In this document: piece by piece, positions 8,527-17,684 of the stretch | Layout: each line of letters begins with the position of its first letter | How positions within the stretch are numbered: position 1 is the stretch's first letter | Assembly: GCA_041396845.1 (NCBI GenBank) | Contig: JAWKXU010000005.1 | Span: forward strand, 186,001-250,000 | Direction of reading: 5' to 3' | From: JAWKXU01 sp020446465 | GTDB lineage: Bacteria; Pseudomonadota; Alphaproteobacteria; Sphingomonadales; Sphingomonadaceae | Length of the DNA stretch: 64,000 nucleotides | Translations under genes and position numbers: made by a program | Notes under the pieces: generated by a model | Database searches by the model: none | The model's input: only the letters and a program-made list of their open reading frames with translations | Told to the model about the DNA's origin: nothing

Positions 8527-9339
8527 TCACAACGTAAAACCCTCACCCAGATAGAGCCGACGCACGTTCTCATCGGCCACCAGCCCCTGTGGGCTGCCTG
8601 CGAACAGGACCTGCCCGCCATAGATGATGCAGGCACGGTCCACGATATCGAGCGTTTCGCGCACGTTGTGATCGGTGATGAGCACCCCGATACCCCGGTT
8701 CTTGAGGTCGATGACAAGGTGGCGGATGTCCGCGATGGACAGCGGATCAATCCCGGCGAAAGGTTCATCCAGCAGCATGATCGACGGATGGGCGGCAAGC
8801 GCACGAGCGATTTCGCAGCGGCGCCGTTCACCACCCGACAAGGCCATCGCAGGGCTGGTGCGCAGGCGGGCAAGGCCGAATTCATCCAGCAGGCGTTCCA
8901 GTTCTGCGGCCCGCACTTCTGCGTCAGGTTCGATCATTTCCAGCACGCAGGAAATGTTCTGTTCCACCGTCATCCCGCGAAAGATGCTGGTTTCCTGCGG
9001 CAGATAGCCCAGGCCCAGGATCGCGCGCCGATACATCGGCAGGGGCGTGACATCGACGCCATCCATCAGGATACGCCCGCTATCCGGCTTCACCAGACCC
9101 ATGATGGAATAGAAGCAAGTCGTCTTGCCCGCACCATTGGGGCCAAGAAGCCCCACCACTTCGCCCTTGCCGACAGTCAGGGAAATATCGGTGAGCACGG
9201 CGCGTTTGTCATAGCTTTTGGCGATGGAAACGACTTCCAGCCCGCCATTGGGCATCGGCGCATTCGCGCTGGCAGTATCGGCAGCAGCCGGGCGCTCAGC
9301 GCCGGAGCCTGCCTGCAAGGGATCGTCTAGTGCAGTCAT
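8527..9339 (-). CDS. lptB: LPS export ABC transporter ATP-binding protein LptB
   Basis: ATPase of the LptB2FG complex that drives lipopolysaccharide from the inner to the outer membrane. The 270-residue protein has Walker A GPNGAGKTT, Q-loop (LPQETSIF), signature LSGGERRRCEIARAL, Walker B IMLLDEPFAGID and the switch His in ITDHNVRETL. An N-terminal extension of about 30 residues, Ala/Pro rich, precedes the ATPase fold. Start ATG 9339 chosen because earlier codons run into the divergent gene. It is followed by rpoN. lptA and lptC, often immediately upstream, are not there. Confidence 0.93.
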   Translation of the reverse strand: MTALDDPLQAGSGAERPAAADTASANAPMPNGGLEVVSIAKSYDKRAVLTDISLTVGKGEVVGLLGPNGAGKTTCFYSIMGLVKPDSGRILMDGVDVTPLPMYRRAILGLGYLPQETSIFRGMTVEQNISCVLEMIEPDAEVRAAELERLLDEFGLARLRTSPAMALSGGERRRCEIARALAAHPSIMLLDEPFAGIDPLSIADIRHLVIDLKNRGIGVLITDHNVRETLDIVDRACIIYGGQVLFAGSPQGLVADENVRRLYLGEGFTL

Positions 9340-9472
9340 GGCAGTGCTTCTAACACCAGATCGTGAACAAATAACAGACCGATCGTGCAATCTGGCAAGG
9401 TTTATGCATGGACGTTCTGGCAAGGCGTCGTGCATCAATCGGAGCGTTCCGTTCATTCCCCGATTGTGCGCC

Positions 9473-9970
9473 ATGCTTGCATCCAGTCCAGCCCGTTATC
9501 ATGCGGACTTGTATTCGCTTGTGCACAATGGAATAGTGCTGCGTTTGAAGCCGTTGGGAGAGAGCCGGGTGGGGAAAGCATTTTTCCGCCTTTCAGATCA
9601 GATCATCCGTCGCAAGCGGGCGCGGCCCGCTGAGCCTGCCGACTGGCGCAAACGGATAAGCGACCATGTGGCGGCCGCTTTGCTGGTCTATGCCTTCTTG
9701 CAGATCATCGTCATGGCTGCGGTCATGCAGTCGCATCAGGCCGCGTTTTTGCCTTATGTGGTTCTTGTCCTGCTTGTCGCCGGTGTCATCCCGGCCTTCC
9801 GCAAGGTTGAGCGCTGGTGGGAAAGACTGGATGATGGCGTTTCGACGGACTCGGCGTGGGAGCATCGCTTTCGGCGGGATCTGCGCACTTTGTGGATTAC
9901 CGCTCTTGGCCTTCCGGTCTTTGTCGGGGCCTCTTGCGAGGCGGGTCTGGCAATAATGCGCTGGGTCTGA
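9473..9970 (+). CDS. Hypothetical membrane protein
   Basis: I do not recognise this protein. From the ATG at 9473 it has 165 residues: a basic N-terminal part (RRKRARP near 46-52), two hydrophobic helices (around ALLVYAFLQIIVMAAVM and LPYVVLVLLVAGVI), then a charged segment rich in Trp/Arg/Asp and a last hydrophobic stretch LWITALGLPVFVGA. The start is unsettled: no candidate has a convincing ribosome site, and ATG 9404 or GTG 9536 are also possible. The open frame continues upstream into antisense lptB, which I treat as chance. It lies divergent to lptB and 84 bp before pmbA. Confidence 0.55.
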   Translation: MLASSPARYHADLYSLVHNGIVLRLKPLGESRVGKAFFRLSDQIIRRKRARPAEPADWRKRISDHVAAALLVYAFLQIIVMAAVMQSHQAAFLPYVVLVLLVAGVIPAFRKVERWWERLDDGVSTDSAWEHRFRRDLRTLWITALGLPVFVGASCEAGLAIMRWV

Positions 9971-10054
9971 TCGCTCCGGCAACCCTTGGCGAATGTGCTT
10001 GCGGGGCTTAGGTAGGGGGCGATCATACCTACTTGCCTTCATGAAGGATTTTGC

Positions 10055-11401
10055 ATGTTTGACTTGCCCCGCGCGCAGGAACGTTGTGGTGCGCTGATCG
10101 ACAAGGCCCGCCGCGCGGGCGCCGATGCCGCCGATGCTGTGGCCATTGGCAGCGTTTCCGAAAGCGTTGGCATCAGGCTGGGCAAGCTGGAAGATGTGGA
10201 CCGTTCGGAAAGCGAGCATCTGGGTTTGCGTGTCTTTGTGGGCCAGCGTTCTGCCTCAATCCAGGCGACCGATATGTCCGATGCCGCGCTTGATGAATTG
10301 GCAAGTCGCGCTGTGGCGATGGCGCGGGCGGCGCCTGAAGACCAGTTTGCAGGCCTTGCGCCTGAGGACATGCTGGCGCGCGGCCCGTTCCCCGACCTTG
10401 ATTTGTCGGACAGTGGCGAACCTGGCCCGCAGAAACTGCGCGCACTGGCAGAGGAATGCGAGGACGCAGCCCGCGCCGTGCCCGGCGTTACCAACAGTGA
10501 AGGCGCAGGCGCCAGTTTCGGGCGTTCGGTCGTGGCGCTTGCAACCAGCCACGGTTTTGCCGGGGCCTATGGCGGCACCAGCCACGGACTCAGCGCCAGC
10601 GTATTGGCGGGAGAAGGCGCGCGGATGCAGCGCGATTATGCCTGGCGGCAGGCCCGCTATGGTGCGGATTTGCCCGGTCCTGCCGAAATTGGCGCGCTGG
10701 CGGGCCGGCGCGCTGTCGCCCGGCTTGACCCTGTGCGCCCGCCCAGCGGTAATGTGCCGGTGGTGTTCGATCCGCGCGTTGCGGGCAGCCTGCTGGGCCA
10801 TGTGGTTGCCGCGATGTCCGGGCCTTCTATTGCCCGCAAAGCGAGCTTTCTGCTCGATAAGCTGGACGCGGACCTGTTTGCGCCCGGCATCCGCATTGTC
10901 GATGATCCGCTGCGCCCGCGCGGGTTGCGTTCGCGGCCATTCGACGGCGAAGGGCTGCCGACTGCGCCGCGCGCGCTCGTCGAAGGGGGCAAGATCACTG
11001 GCTGGCTCACCAATGTTGCATCTGCGCGCCAGTTGGGCATTGCACCCACTGGCCATGCGTCGCGGGCGGCAGGGGGCGCGCCGGGCGTATCGGCAAGCAA
11101 CCTGCATCTTGAAGCGGGCACAGTTTCCCGCGCAGACCTGATTGCCGACATTGATGATGGGGTGCTGGTGACAGAACTGATCGGACAGGGCGTTAACGCC
11201 GTGACGGGCGATTACAGCCGGGGTGCCTCTGGTTATCGTATTGTCAAAGGCGAAATTACTGGCCCGATTGCAGAATTTACCGTGGCGGGTAATCTGCTGT
11301 CCATGTTCATGCACATGATCCCCGCTGACGATCTGGAATGGCACCGCGCTGTCAATGCGCCGACCTTACGGGTTGATGGCATGACGGTTGCTGGGGGATG
11401 A
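10055..11401 (+). CDS. pmbA: TldD/PmbA family metalloprotease subunit (PmbA/TldE)
   Basis: PmbA (TldE) partners TldD in a heterodimeric zinc protease that processes microcins and degrades unfolded peptides. The 448-residue length fits. The N-terminal domain (about 1-190) includes the SVSESVGIRLGKLEDVDRSE strand region. The C-terminal barrel includes LVEGGKITGWLTN, HASRAAGGAPGVSASNLHL and the terminal segment FTVAGNLLSMFMHM. As in other PmbA proteins, the HExxxH zinc motif of TldD is absent. A GAAGGA site lies 6 bases before ATG. The stop overlaps the next start (ATGA), so it is co-translated with the channel gene. Confidence 0.9.
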   Translation: MFDLPRAQERCGALIDKARRAGADAADAVAIGSVSESVGIRLGKLEDVDRSESEHLGLRVFVGQRSASIQATDMSDAALDELASRAVAMARAAPEDQFAGLAPEDMLARGPFPDLDLSDSGEPGPQKLRALAEECEDAARAVPGVTNSEGAGASFGRSVVALATSHGFAGAYGGTSHGLSASVLAGEGARMQRDYAWRQARYGADLPGPAEIGALAGRRAVARLDPVRPPSGNVPVVFDPRVAGSLLGHVVAAMSGPSIARKASFLLDKLDADLFAPGIRIVDDPLRPRGLRSRPFDGEGLPTAPRALVEGGKITGWLTNVASARQLGIAPTGHASRAAGGAPGVSASNLHLEAGTVSRADLIADIDDGVLVTELIGQGVNAVTGDYSRGASGYRIVKGEITGPIAEFTVAGNLLSMFMHMIPADDLEWHRAVNAPTLRVDGMTVAGG

Positions 11402-12780
11402 CGATGCGGGCGATCCGGCTTGCGGTTGCCCTGCTGGTCTCAGCCCTGGCTGCGCCGCTCGGCGCCGCCCTGCCATCGCTTTCGCCCGATCCGGCGCCGA
11501 CTGCATCGGCCCCTGCCACGACCGCCATTGCCGATACACAGGACGCAGGAGCCGACGCACGGATCGCGCAGCGGATCACCGATATTTTTGCCGAACTGCC
11601 TGCATTTCAGGCCGTCAGCGCGGATGTGAACGCGGGCGTGGTGACACTTGCAGGCAAAGTGCCTGCCGAAGCGGATATCGCGCGGGCCGAGGCCATCGCC
11701 GGGCGTATTGCAGGCGTGGTCACGGTGGAAAACAGGCTGCAACGCGACGTATCTGTCAGCGGCACCCAGGCGGTCGATACCCTTGCCGACCGGATTGACG
11801 GGTTTGTGAAGCTCCTGCCGCTCGCGGGTGTGGCGCTGGCGATATGGGCAGTGATTGCGGGCATCGGCTATCTTGTTGCGGGTGTGGGGAATGTCTGGCA
11901 CCGGCTCGCCCCGAACTCCTTCCTGGCTGACCTGATCGCGAGCGCAATACGGTTCGTGGCAGTTCTGGCAGGGCTAGTCATCGCGCTCGATATTCTGGGC
12001 GCGACGGCGCTGCTGGGGGCGGTTCTGGGCGGTGCGGGGCTTGTCGGCATTGCGCTTGGCTTTGCGATGCGTGACACGATTGAAAACTATGTCGCGTCGC
12101 TGATGCTTAGCCTGCGACAGCCGTTCCGGGCGAACGACTGGGTGCTGATCGATAACCATGAAGGCCGCGTTATCCGCCTGACGAGCAGGGCCACCGTGCT
12201 GATGACGCTGGACGGCAACCATTTGCGGATACCGAACTCGACCGTCTTCAAGGCGGTTATATTGAACTACACCCGCAACCCGCAGCGTCGGTTTGAATTT
12301 ACGCTGGGTATAGACGCTGATGACGATCCCAATGCTGCCCGCCTGTTGGGGCAGGAAACATTGGGCAGTCTTGATTTCGTGCTTGATGACCCGCCGCCTG
12401 AAGCACGCATTGTGGAAGTGGGCGATTCCAACATCGTGATCTGTTTTCTTGGCTGGATCGATCAGCAGGAGGCCGACTGGCACAAGGCCCGCAGCCGCGC
12501 GATTGCCGCGGTCAAGGCTGCGCTGGAACACGGGGGCTTTGCGCTGCCTGAGCCTATTTATCGCCTGCGCTTCGATGCGCGGACGACGCCGCTCCCGCTT
12601 GAAAGCGTTGAGGCTGGCCAGCCTCGCACGGCGCCGAAACGCAAGGCGCCGCCGGTGCCCGCTGCTGAAGAGGACGTGGCGCCGGGCGACAAGATTGCCG
12701 AAATGGTCAGTCGGGAACGGGCGCTTCCCGCAGGCGGTCAGGAAAAAGACCTGCTCGACCCGAAACGCCCGGTGGAATAG
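11398..12780 (+). CDS. BON-domain mechanosensitive ion channel (MscS family)
   Basis: A 460-residue membrane protein. A signal peptide (MTMRAIRLAVALLVSALAAPLGA) leads to a periplasmic BON domain at about 45-115 (QRITDIFAELPAF ... GVVTLAGKV ... VVTVENRL). Three helices follow, and then the MscS pore helix and beta domain: GGAGLVGIALGFAMRDTIENYVASLML, then PFRANDWVLIDNHEGRV and LRIPNSTVF. BON-MscS fusions occur in proteobacteria; the BON domain probably contacts phospholipid or the envelope, and the channel releases solutes on hypo-osmotic shock. The start overlaps the pmbA stop by four bases. The TAG stop is the first triplet of a dispersed repeat. Confidence 0.88.
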   Translation: MTMRAIRLAVALLVSALAAPLGAALPSLSPDPAPTASAPATTAIADTQDAGADARIAQRITDIFAELPAFQAVSADVNAGVVTLAGKVPAEADIARAEAIAGRIAGVVTVENRLQRDVSVSGTQAVDTLADRIDGFVKLLPLAGVALAIWAVIAGIGYLVAGVGNVWHRLAPNSFLADLIASAIRFVAVLAGLVIALDILGATALLGAVLGGAGLVGIALGFAMRDTIENYVASLMLSLRQPFRANDWVLIDNHEGRVIRLTSRATVLMTLDGNHLRIPNSTVFKAVILNYTRNPQRRFEFTLGIDADDDPNAARLLGQETLGSLDFVLDDPPPEARIVEVGDSNIVICFLGWIDQQEADWHKARSRAIAAVKAALEHGGFALPEPIYRLRFDARTTPLPLESVEAGQPRTAPKRKAPPVPAAEEDVAPGDKIAEMVSRERALPAGGQEKDLLDPKRPVE

Positions 12781-12848
12781 AGCATTTCGAGAAAAAGTTG
12801 AGCAACTTTTTCGGTTAAGAAATGCACGAAAATCAGAAGATTATAGCG
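12778..12848 (-). repeat. Dispersed two-hairpin repeat, copy 1 (hairpin B plus a stub of hairpin A)
   Basis: Between the convergent mscS and ppa. It begins with the mscS stop (TAGAGCATTTC), forms hairpin B with GAAAAAG/CTTTTTC inner arms and GCATTT/AAATGC outer arms, then keeps only TATAGCG of hairpin A just before the ppa stop (12850-12852). It is in reverse orientation relative to the copies at 28325 and 60584. Confidence 0.85.
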
Positions 12849-12849
12849 C

Positions 12850-13383
12850 CTATTTGCCGTTCTTGGCGCGTTCGATCGCTTCGATAACGATCCGGCGTGC
12901 GTCAGCCGCATCGCCCCACTGGCCGATCCGCACCCACTTTTCAGCTTCCAGATCCTTGTAGTGGGTGAAGAAGTGTTCGATCTGCTGGAAGATGATCGAC
13001 GGCAAATCCTTGGTTTCGCCAACGTCCGAATAATACGGGAACGTCGTGTCCACTGGCACGCAGATCAGCTTTTCATCGCCGCCGTGTTCGTCTTCAAGGT
13101 TGAGCACGCCAATCGGGCGGGCACGCACGACGCAGCCGGGAATGAAGGGGCTGCGTGCAATCACCAGCGCATCCAGCGGGTCGCCATCGGGCGAAAGCGT
13201 GTGCGGCACGAATCCGTAATTCGCCGGATAGCGCATCGGCGTGTGCAGGATACGGTCCACGAACAGCGCGCCCGATGCCTTGTCGAACTCGTATTTCACG
13301 GGTTCGCCGCCGGTCGGCACTTCGATGATAACGTTGAGGCTTTCGGGCGGATTGTCGCCAACGGGGATGTTCTGAATCTGCAT
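12850..13383 (-). CDS. ppa: Inorganic pyrophosphatase
   Basis: Soluble family I pyrophosphatase, hydrolysing PPi to two phosphates and pulling biosynthetic reactions forward. The 177-residue length matches bacterial enzymes. The active-site signature is present as DGDPLDALV, together with YPANYGFVP, the upstream EVPTGG and KYEFDK, and FFTHYKDLE near the C-terminus. The ATG at 13383 gives the usual MQIQNIPVG start; a longer in-frame extension crosses toward the divergent hisS and is rejected. Its stop abuts the truncated end of a dispersed repeat. Confidence 0.95.
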   Translation of the reverse strand: MQIQNIPVGDNPPESLNVIIEVPTGGEPVKYEFDKASGALFVDRILHTPMRYPANYGFVPHTLSPDGDPLDALVIARSPFIPGCVVRARPIGVLNLEDEHGGDEKLICVPVDTTFPYYSDVGETKDLPSIIFQQIEHFFTHYKDLEAEKWVRIGQWGDAADARRIVIEAIERAKNGK

Positions 13384-13490
13384 GGGCGCGCCTCTAACCG
13401 CCTGAATCGGTCCCGCCAAGACCCAAATTGGTGCGACGCACAAGAATGCCGCCATTGCAGGGCGCGGCAGGCTGGATTAAGCGCGCGACC

Positions 13491-14735
13491 ATGGCAAAGG
13501 AAACACCAAAGGCGATCAGGGGAACGCAGGACATTTTCGGCGCGGATGCGGAAAGTTTCGCGCATGTGGTCGAAACGTTTGAACGTGTGCGAAAGCTCTA
13601 TCGCTTCCGCCGGGTCGAAATGCCGGTATTCGAACGGACCGAGGTCTTCGCCCGGTCTATCGGGGAAACGACGGATATTGTCTCAAAGGAGATGTATTCG
13701 CTGGAAGATCGCGGCGGCGAATCGCTGACGCTCCGGCCAGAGTTTACCGCCGGGATTGCGCGGGCTTACCTGACGAATGGCTGGCAGCAGCACGCACCGT
13801 TGAAAGTGGCGACGCACGGGCCGCTGTTCCGCTATGAACGCCCGCAAAAAGGGCGCTATCGCCAGTTCCACCAGATCGACGCGGAAATTATCGGTGCGGC
13901 AGAACCGCAGGCCGATGTGGAATTGCTGGCCATGGCCGACCAGTTGCTGAAGGAACTGGGGGTGGCCGATGGCGTGACCTTGCAGCTCAACACGCTGGGC
14001 GATGCCGACAGTCGCGAAGCATGGCGTGCCGCGCTGGTGGATTATTTCCGGGCGGTGAAGGGCGACTTGTCGGACGATTCGCAGGAGCGTCTGGAAAAGA
14101 ACCCCTTGCGGATTCTCGATTCAAAGGATGCGCGGGACAAGGCTTTCGTGGCGGACGCACCGAAGATCGATGCGTTTCTGTCTGCTGAGGCGCAGGATTT
14201 CTTTGCCGCTGTCACCAGCGGGCTGGATGCGGCGGGCGTTGCCTGGACACGCAACCCGGCGCTGGTGCGCGGGCTGGACTATTACCGCCACACCGCGTTT
14301 GAGTTCGTGACCGACCGGCTGGGCGCGCAAGGCACGGTGCTGGGCGGCGGACGCTATGATGGGCTGATGGAATCGCTCGGCGGTCCGGCAACGCCTGCTG
14401 TCGGCTGGGCTGCGGGGATTGAACGCCTGGCGATGCTGGTGGGTGAGCGCGGTGAGGTTTCGCCAACGGTTGTTGTTGTGGCAGAAAATGTGGAGCGAGA
14501 GATGGATGCGCTCCGCATGGCCGCGTCACTAAGACGTGCGGGCATTGTTTCTGAAGTTGTTGTTACAGGTAGTCCGCGCAAACGTTTCGACAGGGCGCGC
14601 AAGATGGATCCTGATTTTCTGTTCTCGCTTGATATCCGCGATGGCATCAAGACCGGTGGTGCAAAGGCGATGAAAAATAAAGTGGCGACGGAGGTTATTC
14701 AGGCTATTTTCGACTCCGATGGCAAGTTGCCATGA
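13491..14735 (+). CDS. hisS: Histidyl-tRNA synthetase
   Basis: Class II aminoacyl-tRNA synthetase charging tRNA-His. The 414-residue protein shows motif 1 around RKLYRFRRVEMPVFE, motif 2 (FRYERPQKGRYRQFHQ), the histidine motifs LVRGLDYYRHTAFEF and GGGRYDGL, and motif 3 GWAAGIERLAML. The anticodon-binding domain occupies the last 95 residues. ATG 13491 gives the family-like MAKETPKAIRGTQDIF. It is coupled to prfA by an ATGA overlap, giving a translation gene cluster hisS-prfA-prmC. Confidence 0.96.
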   Translation: MAKETPKAIRGTQDIFGADAESFAHVVETFERVRKLYRFRRVEMPVFERTEVFARSIGETTDIVSKEMYSLEDRGGESLTLRPEFTAGIARAYLTNGWQQHAPLKVATHGPLFRYERPQKGRYRQFHQIDAEIIGAAEPQADVELLAMADQLLKELGVADGVTLQLNTLGDADSREAWRAALVDYFRAVKGDLSDDSQERLEKNPLRILDSKDARDKAFVADAPKIDAFLSAEAQDFFAAVTSGLDAAGVAWTRNPALVRGLDYYRHTAFEFVTDRLGAQGTVLGGGRYDGLMESLGGPATPAVGWAAGIERLAMLVGERGEVSPTVVVVAENVEREMDALRMAASLRRAGIVSEVVVTGSPRKRFDRARKMDPDFLFSLDIRDGIKTGGAKAMKNKVATEVIQAIFDSDGKLP

Positions 14736-15799
14736 CCATCCCCCCCGAACGCCTTGACCAGATCGCGCATCGCTTTGCAGAACTGGAAGCGCGGCTGGCT
14801 TCCGGCACGCTGGAAGGCGACGAATTTGTCTCCGCCAGCCGTGACTATGCCGAGCTGGAACCCGTCGCGACCATCGCCCGTGAAGTGCGCGAGATCAGGG
14901 CCGAAATCGCGGAACTGGCGCTCCTGACGCAAGACCCTGAAATGCAGGCGCTGGCGGATGAGGAACTGGCCACCTTGCGCGCAGCCCTGCCTGAAAAGGA
15001 ACGCGCGCTCGCGCTGGCCATGTTGCCGCGAGACAGTGCCGATGCGCGCCCGGCCATGCTGGAAATCCGGGCCGGGACCGGGGGCGATGAGGCCGCATTG
15101 TTTGCCGCGGACCTTTATCGGATGTATGAACGATTCGCTGCCTTGCAGGGTTGGACAGTGGAGCCGATCTCAATGAACGCCAGCGATATCGGAGGATTCA
15201 AGGAAATTGTCGCCAATGTGCGCGGCACAGGCGTTTTTGCGAAGCTCAAGTTTGAAAGTGGGGTGCACCGCGTGCAGCGTGTACCCGTGACGGAAAGCGG
15301 CGGGCGTATTCATACTTCGGCGGCCACCGTTGCTGTCCTTCCGGAGCCGGACGAGGTTGATGTCCAGATCGAGGACAAGGATCTGAAGATCGACATCTAT
15401 CGCGCCAGCGGGGCAGGCGGGCAGCACGTCAACACGACAGACAGTGCGGTGCGGATAACCCACTTGCCGACCGGGCTGGTCGTGACCTGTCAGGATGAGC
15501 GCAGCCAGCACAAGAACCGCGCCAAGGCAATGCAGGTTCTGCGCGCGCGTCTATATGAAAAGATGCGCGATGAAGCACAGGGCGCCGAAGCCGAAGCGCG
15601 CAAGGCCATGGTTGGCAGTGGCGACAGGTCGGAACGTATCCGCACTTACAACTTCCCGCAGGGGCGCGTGACGGACCACCGCATCAACCTCACTCTCCAC
15701 AAGTTGCCCGAAGTGCTCGAAGGCACAGGGCTGGGTGAACTGGTCGATGCCCTTACCGCAGAGGACGAGGCCAAGCGCCTCGCCGCGATGGAAAGCTGA
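14732..15799 (+). CDS. prfA: Peptide chain release factor 1
   Basis: RF1 recognises UAA and UAG and triggers peptide release. The 355 residues include the GGQ loop at about 229-231 (ASGAGGQHVNTTDSAV), preceded by the domain 2 codon-recognition region (about 105-200), and an N-terminal coiled domain. The start overlaps the hisS stop (ATGA). It is followed after 5 bp by prmC, whose product methylates the GGQ glutamine, a classic functional pairing. Confidence 0.96.
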   Translation: MTIPPERLDQIAHRFAELEARLASGTLEGDEFVSASRDYAELEPVATIAREVREIRAEIAELALLTQDPEMQALADEELATLRAALPEKERALALAMLPRDSADARPAMLEIRAGTGGDEAALFAADLYRMYERFAALQGWTVEPISMNASDIGGFKEIVANVRGTGVFAKLKFESGVHRVQRVPVTESGGRIHTSAATVAVLPEPDEVDVQIEDKDLKIDIYRASGAGGQHVNTTDSAVRITHLPTGLVVTCQDERSQHKNRAKAMQVLRARLYEKMRDEAQGAEAEARKAMVGSGDRSERIRTYNFPQGRVTDHRINLTLHKLPEVLEGTGLGELVDALTAEDEAKRLAAMES

Positions 15800-15804
15800 C
15801 TGCG

Positions 15805-16635
15805 ATGCGCGCCGCCGAAGCCATGCGGGATGCAACAGAGCGGCTGGCGGCGGTGTCGGATACGGCCCGGCTCGATGCTGAATTGCTGATGGCCCACGCG
15901 CTTGGGGTGACGCGCTCCGACCTTTTGTTGCGGCATGGGGACGCGCCGGTGCCACAGGATCGTTTCGAGGCCTTGCTCATCCGGCGCCTGGCGCATGAAC
16001 CGATTGCCTATATTCTGGGATCGCAGGCATTCCTCGGCCTTGATCTCATGGTCAATACCGATGTCCTGATCCCGCGTGGTGACAGCGAAAGCGTTGTCGA
16101 GACGGCGCTTGAAGCCATGCCGGGTCCGGAACGGGTGCTTGATTGCGGCACCGGGTCGGGGGCGTTGCTGCTGGCTGTCTTGTCGCAGCGTCCGGCGGCA
16201 AGCGGGATCGGGATAGACCGATCGCTGGGCGCACTGGCGCTGGCGGCAGCCAATGCCGCAAAGCTGGGCCTGGCTGACCGGGCGCACATGCTCCACGCAG
16301 ATTGGCATGAACCGGGCTGGGCCGACGGGTTGGGGCTGTTCGACCTTATTATTGCCAATCCGCCTTATGTCGAAAGCGGGGCAGTGCTTGATCCGTCGGT
16401 GGCCAGATACGAACCGGCCGAGGCGCTCTATGCCGGGGCGGATGGTCTTGATGACTACCGCGTGCTTGTCCCGCAACTGCCGGAATTGCTGGCGCCAGGT
16501 GGCAAAGTGGTGCTGGAAATCGGTGCGACCCAGGCAGATGCCGTCGCCGCACTTGGCCAGGCTGCTGGATTTGAAAGCGATGTCCGGCATGATCTGGCCG
16601 GCAGGCCGCGGGCAGTCATTCTTTCGCGCTGTTGA
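15805..16635 (+). CDS. prmC: Peptide chain release factor N5-glutamine methyltransferase
   Basis: SAM-dependent enzyme that methylates the Gln of the GGQ motif in release factors. It has 276 residues, with an N-terminal helical domain (1-75), motif I DCGTGSGALLLAV (about 113-125) and the catalytic NPPY motif at about 184-187. It sits directly downstream of its substrate gene prfA. The TGA is followed by a 255-bp stretch before the next gene in which I see no gene. Confidence 0.94.
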   Translation: MRAAEAMRDATERLAAVSDTARLDAELLMAHALGVTRSDLLLRHGDAPVPQDRFEALLIRRLAHEPIAYILGSQAFLGLDLMVNTDVLIPRGDSESVVETALEAMPGPERVLDCGTGSGALLLAVLSQRPAASGIGIDRSLGALALAAANAAKLGLADRAHMLHADWHEPGWADGLGLFDLIIANPPYVESGAVLDPSVARYEPAEALYAGADGLDDYRVLVPQLPELLAPGGKVVLEIGATQADAVAALGQAAGFESDVRHDLAGRPRAVILSRC

Positions 16636-16890
16636 AATTACGTCGATTTGCACTTGGCAAAGCGGTCAATCCCGTTTAGGCCAGTTGCAACCGCTGGATG
16701 GATGCAAATTCCCGTCCGGCAGGTTGCGCCCCACCATTTGCAGACGTTCGCGGCGGATTGGGTCCATTGCGAAAACCGGCAGATGATATGAACCGGAAGG
16801 CCGTGTGAGGGCATTGGCCAGGGGTGCGGGATTTTGCGATCGTATTGGGGGTTATCCTCCGTTCGATCCCGATTGAGGACGATCTTTCCG

Positions 16891-17643
16891 TTGAACAACA
16901 ATCGTAACAACCGCCGCAGGGGTCGCGGCAGCAACCGTTCGCAAGGCAGCAACCAGCTAAACCGTATTGACAGCCGCGCGCGTGGCAACGCGCCGCAACT
17001 GCTGGAAAAATATAAAAAGCTGGCACACGACGCCTCATTGAATGGTGATCGGGTCCAGTCTGAATACTACCTCCAGTTTGCAGACCATTACTTCAGGGTC
17101 ATTGCGGACGGACGTGCCCGGCAGGAAGAACAGCGCGCCCGGCGCGAAGAAGCCCGGAATCAGAACGATGGCGATTCGGACGACGATGGCGACGAGCGTG
17201 AATTTGTCCGCAGGGAAGATCGCGACGAATCCGCTGAGGAGCGGGGCGGCGATCGCAAGCGTGGCCGTGGTCGTCGCAGCCGCGACGATGATTCCGAAAG
17301 CGGTCGGGATGGTTCGCAGGATAGCGACGATAGCGATTCTTCAGACACTGACGAAAGCGAAAGCACGCGTTTCGAACCCGAAGAAAACCCTTTTACTCGC
17401 CGCGGTGCGAGCCGTAGCCGCACAGCGACGCCACGCACGCGCAAGCCACGCAAGGCCGCCGCTGCGGACGATGGCAATGACGATGACGCGTCGGATGATG
17501 GCAATGGTGGCCTCGATGCCTCTATCCTGCCACCATCGATCGCCAGCGCGGATGAGGACGAGGCCAAACCGGCCCCCAAAAAGCGCACGCGTCGCACGAC
17601 CCGCGCCTCCAAGGATGGCGAGCCACTGGAAAAAGCGGGCTGA
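16891..17643 (+). CDS. DUF4167 domain protein
   Basis: A small basic/acidic protein seen across alphaproteobacteria; function unknown, possibly RNA-binding. The conserved N-terminal DUF4167 block (residues 1-75) includes NNNRNNRRRGRG, LEKYKKLAHDA and EYYLQFADHYFRV. The rest (about 85-250) is low-complexity with Asp/Ser/Glu runs, then Lys/Arg patches and no fold visible. I start at TTG 16891: it gives the family-typical Asn-rich start, and GAGGA lies 11 bases before. It is followed 42 bp later by lnt. Confidence 0.85.
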   Translation: MNNNRNNRRRGRGSNRSQGSNQLNRIDSRARGNAPQLLEKYKKLAHDASLNGDRVQSEYYLQFADHYFRVIADGRARQEEQRARREEARNQNDGDSDDDGDEREFVRREDRDESAEERGGDRKRGRGRRSRDDDSESGRDGSQDSDDSDSSDTDESESTRFEPEENPFTRRGASRSRTATPRTRKPRKAAAADDGNDDDASDDGNGGLDASILPPSIASADEDEAKPAPKKRTRRTTRASKDGEPLEKAG

Positions 17644-17684
17644 CCGGCAGGCTTGTGATCCGGCGCAGCAGGCGGAGTTAAGCG

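Noticed and set aside
8487..8885. N-terminal extension of rpoN by 133 codons
   Set aside because: That stretch is out-of-frame lptB; the RpoN region I starts at 8486 with its own ribosome site.
10256..11344. Open frame of about 362 codons antisense to pmbA
   Set aside because: Shadow of pmbA; composition is that of a reversed GC-rich gene, with no motif.
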